NCBI GenBank assembly: GCA_947479535.1
Contig: CANJZQ010000002.1
Coordinates: 1-64,000, forward strand
Reading direction: 5' to 3'
DNA: 64,000 bases
From: Oligoflexales bacterium
Lineage (GTDB): Bacteria; Bdellovibrionota_B; Oligoflexia; Oligoflexales; RGVZ01
Part shown: positions 9,590-20,764 of the stretch, piece after piece
Layout of the letters: the number at the start of each line of letters is the position of its first letter
Numbering within the stretch: the stretch's first letter is position 1
Translations under genes and position numbers: made by a program
Notes under the pieces: generated by a model
Database searches by the model: none
The model's input: the letters and a program-made list of their open reading frames with translations, nothing else
What the model was told of the DNA's origin: nothing

Positions 9590-10087
9590 TCAAGGCTCGA
9601 GGCGAACCTTGAAATTCTTTTTTTCAATTTCGCGAATCTTGTCGCGGCGCATTTTGTGCCGCCCACCCTCGAACGCGGTCTCAAGCCAAATTTTCAAGAA
9701 ATCCGCAGCCCGGTGCAAGTTCGTGGTTCTGGCGCCAAGGCAGATCATGTTGGCATCATTGTGGGCGCGGGACATCCGTGCGCTATATTCATCCCAGACG
9801 ACGGCGGCGCGGACACCGGAAAACTTGTTGCCGGTGATCGCCATACCAGTGCCGGTGCCACAGATGGCAACCCCTGCCTCGATCTTTCCGCTAGAAATAT
9901 CCTGGGCTAGCAGCGCGGCGTAGTCGGGGTAATCAACAGATTGCTCATTGGCAACCGCAACACCGTAGTCGACAGCCTCATGGCCGAGGGCCTTCACGAG
10001 GTCGAGCATCGCATCCTTGAGTTCTTTGCCGGCATGGTCTGCCGCAAGTCCGATGATCATAAACGTCTTGTCCTCCGGATCAGGCAT
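9590..10087 (-). CDS. rpiB: ribose-5-phosphate isomerase B
   Basis: IGLAADHAGKELK, VAICGTGTGMAITGNK, SRAHNDANMICLGAR. Confidence 0.94.
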   Translation of the reverse strand: MPDPEDKTFMIIGLAADHAGKELKDAMLDLVKALGHEAVDYGVAVANEQSVDYPDYAALLAQDISSGKIEAGVAICGTGTGMAITGNKFSGVRAAVVWDEYSARMSRAHNDANMICLGARTTNLHRAADFLKIWLETAFEGGRHKMRRDKIREIEKKNFKVRLEP

Positions 10088-10137
10088 GGAAAAAAAACAG
10101 GGGCATCAGGCAAGTTGCCACTTGATACCCCTGTGAA
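10087..10137 (-). terminator. rho-independent terminator downstream of acpP
   Basis: Minus strand ACAGGGGTATCA...TGATGCCCCTGT followed by a T tract. Confidence 0.7.
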
Positions 10138-10158
10138 TCCACTTGCCGGTAGCGGCAA

Positions 10159-10401
10159 TCAGGCTTCTTCAGTCTTCTTGATAAATGCAATCGCATCGTT
10201 CACGGTGCGAATGTTTTCGGCTTCTTCATCGGGGATATCAACGCCGAAAGCCTCTTCCATTGCCATGACGAGTTCCACGATGTCCAAGGAATCGGCACCA
10301 AGGTCTTCGATGAACTTTGCATTGGTGGTCACTGCGGACTCTTCCACACCAAGTTGGCTCACCACGATTTGTTTTACTTTTTCCTCAACGGAAGCGGACA
10401 T
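10159..10401 (-). CDS. acpP: acyl carrier protein
   Basis: [19 protein letters not shown] phosphopantetheine-attachment motif. Confidence 0.97.
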   Translation of the reverse strand: MSASVEEKVKQIVVSQLGVEESAVTTNAKFIEDLGADSLDIVELVMAMEEAFGVDIPDEEAENIRTVNDAIAFIKKTEEA

Positions 10402-10507
10402 TCTTGCAACTCCTCAAAATGATCTTCAGGCGGTCATGCCCGACACTCGATGCCGGAAATGGAATCAAAATCAGGAGTTTTTAGCAAGGCGCTTTGCTAG
10501 GAGGGAT

Positions 10508-11839
10508 TCAGAAAAAAATGCGGGAGGACAATAAAAGATTCTCCAAGGCACCGGTCACGGACTGGGTTGCATACGAATCAGCCACCAACTGGGCCCGCCC
10601 TGAGCCCTTCTGCGACACATAACTAACTGAAATCTCACGTGATTTTTGAATCAACCCGACGCCCCACGTCAGGCCCGAGTAATCGATGGCTGTTGGCTGA
10701 TTGGCCAGTCCTGATCTGGGTGCGGGAAACAAGCTGGCATTGGAAAAGGCACCCCCGCGCAGGACAAGTCCCCCGAAAGTGGCTTCGACTCCAACCGAGT
10801 AGTTGTAGGTCGTTTGCAAGCCGCGGGCTTCTTCGGCAGGTCCGGTCGCATGCTTGACCAGATCCGCAGCCACCAGCAAGCGTCCAGGCTCGCGCCATGC
10901 CAAGCCAAACTGGTAGGTTCGAATTCCAGGTTCATCCATTTCGCTGGATTTGCCTTCGGTGGACGAAATCTGATTCTCGCTGCCAGGTAATGCAGCTGTA
11001 CCAGGGCTTTCAGCCTGATAGTCTGAGACAGACGTGTTGTTGCTCAGAGGAAACGGATACCGCAGACTGAAACCAAGGCGCATACGCCCTGCCACGACCA
11101 AGACGCCTGCGGTTCCAAGCAGTCCCTCATTCAAAGTTTCATACTTGAGGTTTCGCGTGGTGAATGCGCCGCCTGTCCCCGACATGATTTGAAAATTTGA
11201 AACTGCCGACTGGCGACGGTAATAGGCTCCGGAGACACCGAGAGACATCCAGTCGGTCATCAAATAGGACACGCCGGCACCAGCAGATGAAAGCGTCGAT
11301 GCCTCCTGATAGGTCCGGTAGTAATCCACCGACTCACCAGAGACCAATTCCACGTCCAGAAAGGAATCATTCTGGTTGACGTTCCGTTCATCCAAGGACG
11401 CAAAACCATAGCCCACGCCGAACCGCCCCTCGCGCAAACTTGCTCCGAAAAATCCCGGCGACAATGACTGTGCCCGTTCGACAAAAGGTTCGTCACCGAT
11501 GGTCTGATCAAAGGAAGTTGACGACTGGATCAGGCCGATCCCTGAGACGGAAACTTCCGGACGATCGATCAGGCTGTAGCCCGCAGGATTCCAGTAGACC
11601 GCAGACGGGTCATCGGCAACAGCAACAAAGGCCCCTCCCATCGCTGCGGCTCGTGGACCAGGCAGCAAGTTGCGTTGATGCGAGAACGTCCCGGCAGATG
11701 CAGGAGTGACGCCGGTGACAAGGAAAGCCATGGCAAGCACCATGATCCAGTGCATTGCCCGTCCAAGGCTCCGTCGTGGTCCCGGCGAAATTTTTCTGAT
11801 AGGGAACATGATAGAGTCTTCGGCATCCTTGGGCCGCAC
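10508..11839 (-). CDS. FadL/PorV-like outer-membrane transport family protein
   Basis: RAAAMGGAFVAVADDPSAVYWNPAG motif and long beta-barrel-like sequence ending in F. Confidence 0.65.
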   Translation of the reverse strand: MRPKDAEDSIMFPIRKISPGPRRSLGRAMHWIMVLAMAFLVTGVTPASAGTFSHQRNLLPGPRAAAMGGAFVAVADDPSAVYWNPAGYSLIDRPEVSVSGIGLIQSSTSFDQTIGDEPFVERAQSLSPGFFGASLREGRFGVGYGFASLDERNVNQNDSFLDVELVSGESVDYYRTYQEASTLSSAGAGVSYLMTDWMSLGVSGAYYRRQSAVSNFQIMSGTGGAFTTRNLKYETLNEGLLGTAGVLVVAGRMRLGFSLRYPFPLSNNTSVSDYQAESPGTAALPGSENQISSTEGKSSEMDEPGIRTYQFGLAWREPGRLLVAADLVKHATGPAEEARGLQTTYNYSVGVEATFGGLVLRGGAFSNASLFPAPRSGLANQPTAIDYSGLTWGVGLIQKSREISVSYVSQKGSGRAQLVADSYATQSVTGALENLLLSSRIFF

Positions 11840-11941
11840 TGGAGCCCGGACGGGTGGCGAAGGAAAGACGAAGGAAAAAGCCGAATTGCACGCGGTTCGG
11901 GCAGGTTTCAGTAAACAGTGGGCTAATTTTGGGGTCTTTGC

Positions 11942-12742
11942 ATGTTTGCCAATGCCGAATTTGTGGCGGTCTCAGACATCCACCTGGAACATCCCGGCGA
12001 CGACCGGGGTCAGGTTCTTTTGGAGGTCATCGATGCCTGTATTACGGCCAACGTGCAGTGCTTTGCCCTCCTCGGTGATATTTTTGACTTTTGCCTTGGC
12101 GGGACAGGTTACTTCTCAAAAAAATTTGCTGCCGTCGGCGAACGACTGGAGGCACTGGCCGCAAGCGGCACTCGCGTCGTGTTCATTGAGGGCAATCACG
12201 AATTCGACATGATAAAAATGGGTTGGCGCGGTGTCGAGGTTGTCAGCGAATCCGAGCGCGAACGCGGGATGACCTGGCGAAGCGCTTCGGGAAAAAAAAT
12301 CCTCATGACCCATGGCGATCTTTTTTATGCACCGGACAGCTACCTGGTATTTCGAAAACTGATCAAATCACGGCCAAGTTTATTTGCGGTGTCGATGATC
12401 CCAGGACCATTGATGGATGCATACGCGTTGCGCCATGCCCGCGCATCTCGTTCCCGCGATCCTTACCGTGTCATAAATGAAGGTGCGATCCTTGATGACG
12501 CACGGAAATTTGCAGTGGAAAAAGAAGCCGATCACTTGCTGTTCGGACACTTTCATATACCTTGGGCCGAACCGTTGCGCGATAAAACCAGCGAAGGCTC
12601 TACAGAGAGCCTCATGCTATGCATGAACTCCTGGGATAAGCCGAACGTCTTGATGTTTGACGGCAAGACCTTTCACCGGGGATTCGCCACCGGAACCGGA
12701 AATCCAATGACTTTTTCGCCTGCGCTTATAGCTCAGACCTGA
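11942..12742 (+). CDS. metallophosphoesterase, LpxH-like (UDP-2,3-diacylglucosamine diphosphatase family)
   Basis: VSDIHLE, LLGDIFDF, EGNHEFD, THGDLF, LLFGHFHIP metallophosphatase motifs. Confidence 0.8.
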   Translation: MFANAEFVAVSDIHLEHPGDDRGQVLLEVIDACITANVQCFALLGDIFDFCLGGTGYFSKKFAAVGERLEALAASGTRVVFIEGNHEFDMIKMGWRGVEVVSESERERGMTWRSASGKKILMTHGDLFYAPDSYLVFRKLIKSRPSLFAVSMIPGPLMDAYALRHARASRSRDPYRVINEGAILDDARKFAVEKEADHLLFGHFHIPWAEPLRDKTSEGSTESLMLCMNSWDKPNVLMFDGKTFHRGFATGTGNPMTFSPALIAQT

Positions 12743-14525
12743 TCCCAAGGTAAAACTTCGAAGAATCGTAGACTGCAGTTTTGCTGTTTCCAAGTTGAAA
12801 CGAATGCGATTCATATTGCCAGGTCAGGCCATATTCTGCAGCGCCCTTTGCATCTGCGGGACGAAACAGTTTGACCTCGATCCCGGTACCAAGGGCCGAG
12901 TCGATCGATTGCTTGACTCCCTTGTACCCATAACTGCCGACCGTCAACGGATACAGAAAAACGTCACCTTGGATTCCCAGTTTCCGGTTTTTATCACCAA
13001 CATTTAAATCCCCACGACCGCCGACGAATCCACCAAAGAAAAAGGCGTCGAGGCCTCCAAACTTTTCGCCCGACACGCTGAGCCCGACCAAACGGCCGAC
13101 GCCACCATAACGCCAGCGATGAAACTGGATCCCTGCGCCTTGCGATTCGCGTTCCACGGGATACTCCAAGTAGCCATTTCCCCGCAGATCGTATCCAGTG
13201 AAACTTCCGTTCAAGCTTGAGCCAAACGAAAAATCAGCTTCCATGTCTGCAAAGGCCTCGCGACTGAGGCGACGGGTCCCACGCAGCCCAATGTTGTTCA
13301 CCAACGTATAAGGCGCCGCCGTCGATGCCGACACGGGTCCAGTCACAGACCAAGACCGCAGTCCCAGTCCAAGCTCTCCTTCAGAGAAAATTCCGGCTGC
13401 GACAGAACCAAACCAGGATTCCTTGCGTCCTCCACCAACACCACCCTCTTCTTCGGCAACGGAAGCCGCGGGCGTCACTTGCTCTTCCGTGGCCACAGGA
13501 GGGTCTAACGGAGAAACCGCCGCGGGAGCTGCTGGAACGGGATTCACGACCGCCGGCTTTTCGTTTGTCTGAACAACTTTTTCCGGATTCCCGGCCGTCA
13601 ACTGCGGTGTCAACGGTTCCACTGGAATTGGGCGCGTGCCCGAGCCAAGGACCTCGGGACCATAGGACGGCACCGCGGCCTCGCGGGCAAACCGTGCACG
13701 GGAAGCGATTCGCAGCAATTTCACGCCATCGCCAACCCGGACTGCGCCAGGCTTGATTTGCCCTGTCATGCGCGCAATCGAAGTCCTGTCCTTCACTTCG
13801 GCCACCTGCGCACTGCCGAGGGCCTCTACGGAAAATTTATTCCATGCGCCGGTTGCCGGATGACGAGACGTGACGGCAACACGGCTGATTTTGATTTCAT
13901 CCCCGACTTGAACCCCCTGCTCAAGACCACCGGAAACCACGAGGAAACGCCCCTGCATTGACAGGATCTTGGCATCATATGGAACACGGTTAAAGAGGCG
14001 GTAGACCAAGCCCTCAATGCTGTTTTTAATGCCTGCCTCGCCGGCAGAATCGATCCTTGCAACATCCACAGAATCTGACTCTTGCAGCAAAGGCTCTAGT
14101 TTCCGGTCAAAAAGACGAACCACAAAGTCAACCGTATCGGTCCGGTCCAGAATGTCCAACGAGACAAACCCATCAACCTCGAACTGTTCAATCAAGTCGG
14201 CGCGGATTTTTTCGTCGGTCCGGGCATTTCTGGTCAATTCAGCATCAATCACCCTGAACCGGCCCGAGGACTTTACCGCCTCGGGAAAAATACGTTGAAC
14301 CCCCGAGCGAAAATCCGCCATGCGCGGGTTCGAAAGGATGGATTGTGAAAAAACAGGGGGGAAAACGACGGCGCGCTCCAGCCGAGGCATATCTGCCGCG
14401 GCGAGAACATTACCCTCAGCAAACGCCGCACATGCAGCCAGCATTGCCAGTTGAAGAGAAAGAACCCTGATCAATTTCCTGGACATAATGCGCTCCCCTG
14501 CTTGCGACATGCACGCCGGCATCAA
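12726..14525 (-). CDS. hypothetical exported protein with C-terminal outer-membrane-like region
   Basis: Signal-peptide-like N-terminus; Pro/Ala-rich linker; C-terminal beta-strand-rich part. Annotation otherwise unknown. Confidence 0.5.
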   Translation of the reverse strand: MMPACMSQAGERIMSRKLIRVLSLQLAMLAACAAFAEGNVLAAADMPRLERAVVFPPVFSQSILSNPRMADFRSGVQRIFPEAVKSSGRFRVIDAELTRNARTDEKIRADLIEQFEVDGFVSLDILDRTDTVDFVVRLFDRKLEPLLQESDSVDVARIDSAGEAGIKNSIEGLVYRLFNRVPYDAKILSMQGRFLVVSGGLEQGVQVGDEIKISRVAVTSRHPATGAWNKFSVEALGSAQVAEVKDRTSIARMTGQIKPGAVRVGDGVKLLRIASRARFAREAAVPSYGPEVLGSGTRPIPVEPLTPQLTAGNPEKVVQTNEKPAVVNPVPAAPAAVSPLDPPVATEEQVTPAASVAEEEGGVGGGRKESWFGSVAAGIFSEGELGLGLRSWSVTGPVSASTAAPYTLVNNIGLRGTRRLSREAFADMEADFSFGSSLNGSFTGYDLRGNGYLEYPVERESQGAGIQFHRWRYGGVGRLVGLSVSGEKFGGLDAFFFGGFVGGRGDLNVGDKNRKLGIQGDVFLYPLTVGSYGYKGVKQSIDSALGTGIEVKLFRPADAKGAAEYGLTWQYESHSFQLGNSKTAVYDSSKFYLGIRSEL

Positions 14526-14530
14526 TTAAC

Positions 14531-16021
14531 CTAGATCTTTTCCACCTGGTGGTTCGATCCATCAAAGGTAACCCGACGCCTTGAATCTTCGACCATCGTC
14601 TCAATATGCACTGGCCTGCGCCATATTTTAAAAATATTCTTGAGTGTTTCCAGTGCGAAATCATGTTTCAGGTCGACGCCCTCGTGCTGATGAAGTAGCA
14701 GGAGTTCTCCGCGATTCTTGAAATTGCCGTCTTTTACCGCGATGACAGGCTGCCCGAAGTTGGTCAGCTGCTGAAGGAGACGCTGTTTGATCTCAGAAAA
14801 GTCCCGTCCCGAAATGACATGCTGACCGCTGCGGCGGTCAAAATCATAAATAAACATTTTGCTTTCATGACAGAAATCCTCATCCAGAAATTCATCAATG
14901 AAGGTAATGTCATTGTGAATCCTACGGATTTCAAAAAGCTTGGCGCGCCCTTGATTGGCCCTGGTGTCCCATTCAGAACGCTTTTTCGGATCATCGCAGT
15001 CTGTGTAATCCTTGCCAAATCGCCCTTTGTCCCAGCGGCGCTCCACGTGTCGCAGGAGCTCAACGCCCAGTTTGTACGGGTTTAATTGACCTGGCTGGGC
15101 AGCCACGATTCCCGCATACTGTTCGCAATAATCAACAATCTCGCTTTCCGTCAGCGGGGCAAGTTTGGTCATCATCTCGCTGTGCCAGTATGTGGCCCAG
15201 CCTTCGTTCATGATTTTTGTCTGACCTTGCGGAGCAAAATAGTAGGATTCATCGCGAATGATCTCGAGAATCCGCTTCTGCCAATGATCGAATGGCGCAT
15301 GATCGATCAGGAATTTCAGGACATCCCGCTCTGGATTCTCGGGAAACCCACGCTGTTTTTCCGCAGCCTGCACCTGCTTTTGAGCCTGGGCATCAAGGAA
15401 TTCCTTTGGATTGACATAGCGGTCCATGTAGGACTTTGCCCTGATCTTGGGCACGCCTTTTGGCCGGGCAGCCTCGTCGCCAACTTCAGATTTTTTAAGT
15501 GCGGGGCGGAAAGGCGCGTGAATATCAATCAGGTTTTCGATCGATAAACAGACATCGATGAAGGATTCCACTTCATCGTGGCCGACATCATTGATCACAG
15601 ACCTGATGTACGCCGCATGATTCGCCATTTGATCCAGCATTTTTCGGTTTGTCTTGCTGAACCAGTAATTATTCTTGAAAAAATCGCAGTGGGCATAGAC
15701 GTGCGCCATCACCGTTTTTTGAAACGCGAGGCTATTTGCACGCAGCAGATAAGCGTAGCAAGGGTTGGTGTTGATCACCATTTCATAAATCGTTGACAGG
15801 CCATACGTGTAGCTTTTCGAAAGCCGGTCGTATTCCATGCCAAAACGCCAGTGGGGATATCTTGTCGGAAAACCGCCATAAGCCGCGATTTCGTTGAGTT
15901 GCTGATAGTCGATCAGTTCGAAAATGGTTGGAAAAAAATCAAGTCCAGCAGTCCTCGCCACATCGGCAAGCTTTCCGGCCACATCCCGCAGTTCAGGGGT
16001 TAATTGAGTTTTAAACTCCAT
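14531..16021 (-). CDS. SpoVR/YcgB family protein
   Basis: MNEGWATYWHSEMMTKL, RVFEIRR/DFCHESKMFIYDFD typical SpoVR motifs; ATG at 16021. Confidence 0.92.
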   Translation of the reverse strand: MEFKTQLTPELRDVAGKLADVARTAGLDFFPTIFELIDYQQLNEIAAYGGFPTRYPHWRFGMEYDRLSKSYTYGLSTIYEMVINTNPCYAYLLRANSLAFQKTVMAHVYAHCDFFKNNYWFSKTNRKMLDQMANHAAYIRSVINDVGHDEVESFIDVCLSIENLIDIHAPFRPALKKSEVGDEAARPKGVPKIRAKSYMDRYVNPKEFLDAQAQKQVQAAEKQRGFPENPERDVLKFLIDHAPFDHWQKRILEIIRDESYYFAPQGQTKIMNEGWATYWHSEMMTKLAPLTESEIVDYCEQYAGIVAAQPGQLNPYKLGVELLRHVERRWDKGRFGKDYTDCDDPKKRSEWDTRANQGRAKLFEIRRIHNDITFIDEFLDEDFCHESKMFIYDFDRRSGQHVISGRDFSEIKQRLLQQLTNFGQPVIAVKDGNFKNRGELLLLHQHEGVDLKHDFALETLKNIFKIWRRPVHIETMVEDSRRRVTFDGSNHQVEKI

Positions 16022-16022
16022 G

Positions 16023-17126
16023 TCATTTCCCCTTGCCCAGAAAAACCTTGATGGCATCAATGATGGCATCACGGTCCTTGATCTGTGCGATCGTCACCCG
16101 ATCACTCTTCTCTCCAAAATGCTTCTGCAGGTCCCTGAGAAACTGACCCGAACCATAACGGGACTCAACCTGCCCATAGCAAAACAGATTTGAGACGTTG
16201 AGCAGGTTCCCCTCCAGGATCTTCATACATTCCGCAGTGTCATTCCCTGACCAGTTGTCACCATCAGAGAAATGAAACAGATAAATATTCCATTCTGCCG
16301 GGGGAAAATGGTCTTCGATCAATTTCGCAGCGAGCCTGTATGCTGAGCTGATCAGCGTACCCCCGGATTCCTTCGTACGGTAAAACGTATCCTGATCGAC
16401 TTCCCGGGCCGTCGCGTCATGGATGATATAGCGCCGCTCAAGGCCTTCGTATTGCGTCTGCAGCCACGTATCGAGCCAGAAACTGGTCAACCGGACGATT
16501 TCTTTTTGCTCATCACCCATCGATCCCGAGACGTCCATCATGTAAAGGATCACGGCGTTGGCAACTGGCAGGTTGACGACTTTGTACGACCGGTATCGCT
16601 TGTCATCCTTGACCGGGATAATGATCGGATTTTCCGGATTATAGGTCCCCGAAGAAATCGAACGCTTCAATGCCTCGCGGTATGTTTTCTTGAAGTGCCG
16701 CAGCGATTCAGGGCCTTGGCGTAAAATGCCGGTGTACTTGTACTGCCGGTCTTTGATGTTCTTCTTGCCCTTGTTCTCGATATTTGGAAGGGCAAGTTCC
16801 TCACCCAGAATTTGTGCCAGCTCCTGAAGGGGAACATCCACCTCAAGGCTATGTTGCCCCTCCTGGTTTCCGGCTTCCCCCTCACCTGGCTCGCCTTGAC
16901 CTGGCTGCACCGAGTCACCGACCTCGCCCTTGCCCTGGCCAACGCCGCCTTGCTCCTGACCGCCAAATTGAAAATGAGGAATCTCAATCCGCGGCAAGGG
17001 GATGGTAACAACCTTCTTCCCCTGTCTGCCAAGCAAGTCTCCGTTCGCGATGAAACGACGGAGTTCTTGCTTGATCTTGCCGCGAACGATTTTGCGGAAT
17101 CGGTTCAGGTCCGATTCCATCTTCAT
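16023..17126 (-). CDS. YeaH/YhbH (DUF444) family protein
   Basis: [44 protein letters not shown]. Confidence 0.93.
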   Translation of the reverse strand: MKMESDLNRFRKIVRGKIKQELRRFIANGDLLGRQGKKVVTIPLPRIEIPHFQFGGQEQGGVGQGKGEVGDSVQPGQGEPGEGEAGNQEGQHSLEVDVPLQELAQILGEELALPNIENKGKKNIKDRQYKYTGILRQGPESLRHFKKTYREALKRSISSGTYNPENPIIIPVKDDKRYRSYKVVNLPVANAVILYMMDVSGSMGDEQKEIVRLTSFWLDTWLQTQYEGLERRYIIHDATAREVDQDTFYRTKESGGTLISSAYRLAAKLIEDHFPPAEWNIYLFHFSDGDNWSGNDTAECMKILEGNLLNVSNLFCYGQVESRYGSGQFLRDLQKHFGEKSDRVTIAQIKDRDAIIDAIKVFLGKGK

Positions 17127-19195
17127 TAGTGCTTCTCCTTGTCACTCTTCACAATGTCTCCTCGCGCAAAGATGCTTGCAACAAAACCAAGGGCGTCATT
17201 TGCGCAGATTTCACAGTATCCGTAATTCTTGATCAGACGATTCTTTACGATATCGATCTTGGCCTGGGTCTCACGGTCCACAACATTCGACACCAGGGTG
17301 GTCAACTTGATGGTGTCCTTCTGATCTTCAAACAGCTTGAGCTCGAGGGCTTTATGCAGCCTCTCGTTGGTTCTGAAATCAAACGACTTGCCTTCGATGG
17401 CCAGCGCCCCGATGTAATTCATCAACTCCCTGCGGAAGTCATCCTTGCGGCTCTCGGCAATATCAATTTTTTCCTCGATCGAACGAAGCAGACGCTCATC
17501 TGGCTCCTCGTCCGCACCAGTAAATGGATTGCGGACCTTTTCGCGCTGAACGTATGCTTTCAAACTATCAATGTAGTTTCCACACAGCTTTTGAATGGCC
17601 CCTTCATCTGCAGACACGGCTCGCTGAACTTCGTGTTTCACGATGTCTTCGTATTCGCGACGGACCTCGGCAAGGATCTCCCGGTAGCGCTTCCGCAATT
17701 CCTCATCATTAATGAGCGAGTGCGTCTTGAGCCCAGAATCCAGCTCGTTGAGGACGATGAAGGGATTGATGCAACCTTCGCCCTTGTCCAAAACGAGTGA
17801 TTGGGAAATCTTGTCTTGAATGTAACGGGGGCTGATCCCGTCCATCCCTTCACGGACCGCCTCTTTGCGCAGCTCTTTGATGTTGTCCTCAGTAAACTGG
17901 GCCATGGTCTTGCCGTTGTAGAGTTTCATCTTCTGCATCAGCGTCAGATTGGCCTTCTTGGGCTCTTCAAGGCGCGTCATGATACCCCACATTGCAGCCA
18001 TCTCAAGGGTATGGGGAGCGATGTGAATGTGCGGAACGGAATGGGCGTTAAAGTCCTTCTCGTAAATCTTGATCTCCTCGCCCAACTTGGTGATGTAAGG
18101 AATATCAATTTTCACGGTCCGGTCGCGCAACGCCTCCATAAACTCGTTGCTTTGGAGCTTGCGGTATTCCGGCTCGTTCGTGTGGCCGAGGATGACCTCA
18201 TCGATGTCGGTCTGGGCAAACTTCTTTGGTTTGATCTTGTGCTCTTGGCTGGCCGTCAGCAAATCGTAAAGGAACGCAACGTCGAGTTTCAAGACTTCGA
18301 TGAATTCAATCATGCCGCGGTTTGCGACGTTAAACTCGCCATCAAAGTTGAAGGCCCGCGGGTCTGAATCGGATCCGTACTCGGCAATCTTCCGGTAGTT
18401 GATGTCACCGGTAAGTTCGGTTGAGTCCTGATTCTTCTCGTCCTTTGGCTGAAAGGTTCCGATACCGATCCGGTCCCGCTCTGACAAGATCAGGCGCCTG
18501 GTTTGAATGTGATTCTTGACCATCATTTCCCAGTTTCCCCGGTAATGGTGCATCAATTCGCGAAACACATAACGACATGCCGGACAAACATCACCTTCGA
18601 TATGGACCGCCTCCGAATGGTCACGGCCATCATTGATGGTTTTTAACAACGCCTCACGGCGCTCCGGTGGAACGAGATGCAACGGCTCTTCGTGGATTGG
18701 ACACGGCATGGTGTCGTCCATACGAAGGATTTCGCGCAGGTTGGTCCAAGTGTATGTGTAGAGCGGACCTTGCGGCGTTTTGGAATAGGCTTCGACGCCC
18801 TTTTTCAACAAGCGTGCAATGGTGGATTTCGAAGACCCTACGGGACCATGCAGCAAAAGCACGCGTTTTTCCGGCCCGTAACGGTAGGCCGCTGCCTTCA
18901 GAACGTTGACTAGTTTCATCAACTGGACGTCCAGACCAAAGATCGCATCGCGACCATTGTCGATTGGATCGTCAAAAAATTTGAAGTGAGTGATCTGCTT
19001 TTTGTATTCGGTGTAATTGTACGAACCGTAGCTTGCAATCATGTCGTAGATTCGCTGAAAGGCGGTGCGTGCGATGGCCGGGCGTTCCACGACCATGTCG
19101 AGGTAATCTTCGAATGTTCCGGACCAGTTCAGTTCTGCATACTGGCGGTCGAAGTCTGCATTGTTGATGACATCCATCAGTCGCTTGCCGTTCAT
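17126..19195 (-). CDS. prkA: PrkA-type AAA+ serine protein kinase (YeaG)
   Basis: [21 protein letters not shown] Walker [16 protein letters not shown] at 19195. Confidence 0.93.
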   Translation of the reverse strand: MNGKRLMDVINNADFDRQYAELNWSGTFEDYLDMVVERPAIARTAFQRIYDMIASYGSYNYTEYKKQITHFKFFDDPIDNGRDAIFGLDVQLMKLVNVLKAAAYRYGPEKRVLLLHGPVGSSKSTIARLLKKGVEAYSKTPQGPLYTYTWTNLREILRMDDTMPCPIHEEPLHLVPPERREALLKTINDGRDHSEAVHIEGDVCPACRYVFRELMHHYRGNWEMMVKNHIQTRRLILSERDRIGIGTFQPKDEKNQDSTELTGDINYRKIAEYGSDSDPRAFNFDGEFNVANRGMIEFIEVLKLDVAFLYDLLTASQEHKIKPKKFAQTDIDEVILGHTNEPEYRKLQSNEFMEALRDRTVKIDIPYITKLGEEIKIYEKDFNAHSVPHIHIAPHTLEMAAMWGIMTRLEEPKKANLTLMQKMKLYNGKTMAQFTEDNIKELRKEAVREGMDGISPRYIQDKISQSLVLDKGEGCINPFIVLNELDSGLKTHSLINDEELRKRYREILAEVRREYEDIVKHEVQRAVSADEGAIQKLCGNYIDSLKAYVQREKVRNPFTGADEEPDERLLRSIEEKIDIAESRKDDFRRELMNYIGALAIEGKSFDFRTNERLHKALELKLFEDQKDTIKLTTLVSNVVDRETQAKIDIVKNRLIKNYGYCEICANDALGFVASIFARGDIVKSDKEKH

Positions 19196-19381
19196 AATAA
19201 CCCCTTCAATGCGGCGATTGGACCTGTGTGCGTGAGCCTCCGGCAAAACCCGGCGCCTCGCTTTTGATTTTAAGGCATTCCGGGCATAAATGCCCGTATT
19301 TGAGTGGGCGCAACTCTAAAACCGGAACTCGTGGATGTTGGCAGGGTTTGCGAAAAGATAAAATGCGGGTTGGAAAATCTG

Positions 19382-20504
19382 CTATTTAACTGGCTCTTGC
19401 CCTTGCTTAAAGGACTCTTCCAGATAGCGATTAATGAAAGAATCGAGGTCACCATCAAGAACTTCAGACGGGGTATGGGACTCAAAGTCTGTCCGGTGGT
19501 CCTTTACCAGCTGGTAGGGGTGCAGGACGTAACTGCGGATCTGATGGCCAAATGAGATGTCACTTTTAGCTGCCTCTTGCGCATCTTGGATCTTACGCCG
19601 TTCGGCTAGTTCACGTTCGTAAAGTGCACTGCGCAACAGTTTCATGGCCTGGTCACGGTTTTGGTGCTGCGACCGTTGGGTCTGGCAGGCCACCACGACA
19701 CCGGTGGGGATGTGGGTGATCCGGATGGCAGAGTCTGTCTTGTTGACGTGCTGGCCACCGGCACCGCTGGACCGGTAGGTGTCCACCCGCAGATCCGCTG
19801 GATTGATCTCGATGACAATGGAGTCATCCACCACAGGGGTTACGGATACCGAAGCAAAACTGGTATGACGCCGGGCATTGGAATCATAAGGACTGATCCG
19901 CACAAGGCGGTGCACGCCACTTTCACACTTTAAAAGTCCGAAGGCGAAGTCACCTTGAACCTCAAAGGTCGCATTGCGAATCCCGGCCGTGTCACCGCTC
20001 AGGATGTCATATAATTCTGTCTTCCAACCCTTGCGTTCTGCATAGCGCAAGTACATCCGCAGGAGCATTTGAGCCCAATCACAGGACTCCGTCCCGCCGG
20101 CCCCGGCGTTGATGGAAACAATGGCCGCGTTGTTATCCAGCTCGCCACTAAGCAGGCTCTGGGCCTCGACGGCAGTGAGTTCCTTCTTGAGCCCGGTCAG
20201 CAAGGTTTCCGCCTCGACGCGGTAGTCGTCATCACCGTCCCCAGCAAGCTCAATGGCGGCATCGAGATCATCGATGGCCCGCTTCAGCCGGTCTGCCGTT
20301 GCAAGGCTGATTTCGAGAAGCCGCTTTTCTTTAATGATCGGTGTCGCTAAATCGGGGCGAGCCCAGAAGTCAGGGGTGACTTCAATTTGGATTTCAAGGT
20401 CTTCGAGGCGTCGCTTTTTGTTGGCGACGTCAAAGAAACCCCCATACGCGTTCAAATTTGACGCGCTGATCTTTAGCTTCGCTGGAGATAGAGTGCAAAT
20501 CCAT
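19382..20504 (-). CDS. prfB: peptide chain release factor 2, expressed via programmed +1 frameshift
   Basis: GAGGQHVNKTDSAIRITHIPTG motif. ATG at 20504 opens a 5' frame (MDLHSISSEAKDQRVKFERVWGFL*) that ends in CTT TGA C and continues in +1 as DVANKKRRLEDLEIQ. Confidence 0.95.
20429..20446 (-). promoter_or_regulatory. prfB programmed +1 frameshift site
   Basis: Minus strand GTA TGG GGG TTT CTT TGA C: internal SD-like GGGGG, slippery CTT, in-frame UGA followed by C. Confidence 0.93.
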
Positions 20505-20545
20505 GGTTCAATTGGTCTAACAGAATTCAGCGGGGAGGTAAACCG

Positions 20546-20734
20546 ATGATCAAGCTGACGAAACTTGATAACAGCTCAATCCTGATCAACCTGGAAACGA
20601 TCAAGTATGCAGAGTCCGTACCCGATACGGTCCTGCGTTTTCTCAACGGGGACAGCGTGATTGTCCGCGAGTCTCTGGAGCAGATTGAATCCAGCGTGCT
20701 AGAATTAAAGAGAAAAATCTTTAAAACCCCCTAA
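20546..20734 (+). CDS. flbD: FlbD family flagellar protein
   Basis: MIKLTKLDNSSILINLETIKYAESVPDTVLRFLNGDSVIVRES. Confidence 0.85.
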   Translation: MIKLTKLDNSSILINLETIKYAESVPDTVLRFLNGDSVIVRESLEQIESSVLELKRKIFKTP

Positions 20735-20764
20735 GACCCCCGCGAGGGAGCAGGAGCGGCCATC

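Noticed and set aside
18405-18587. Small antisense ORFs inside prkA and other housekeeping genes
   Set aside because: Composition is that of shadow ORFs in high-GC coding DNA; no start signals or family motifs. The same applies to most overlapping ORFs in the track.
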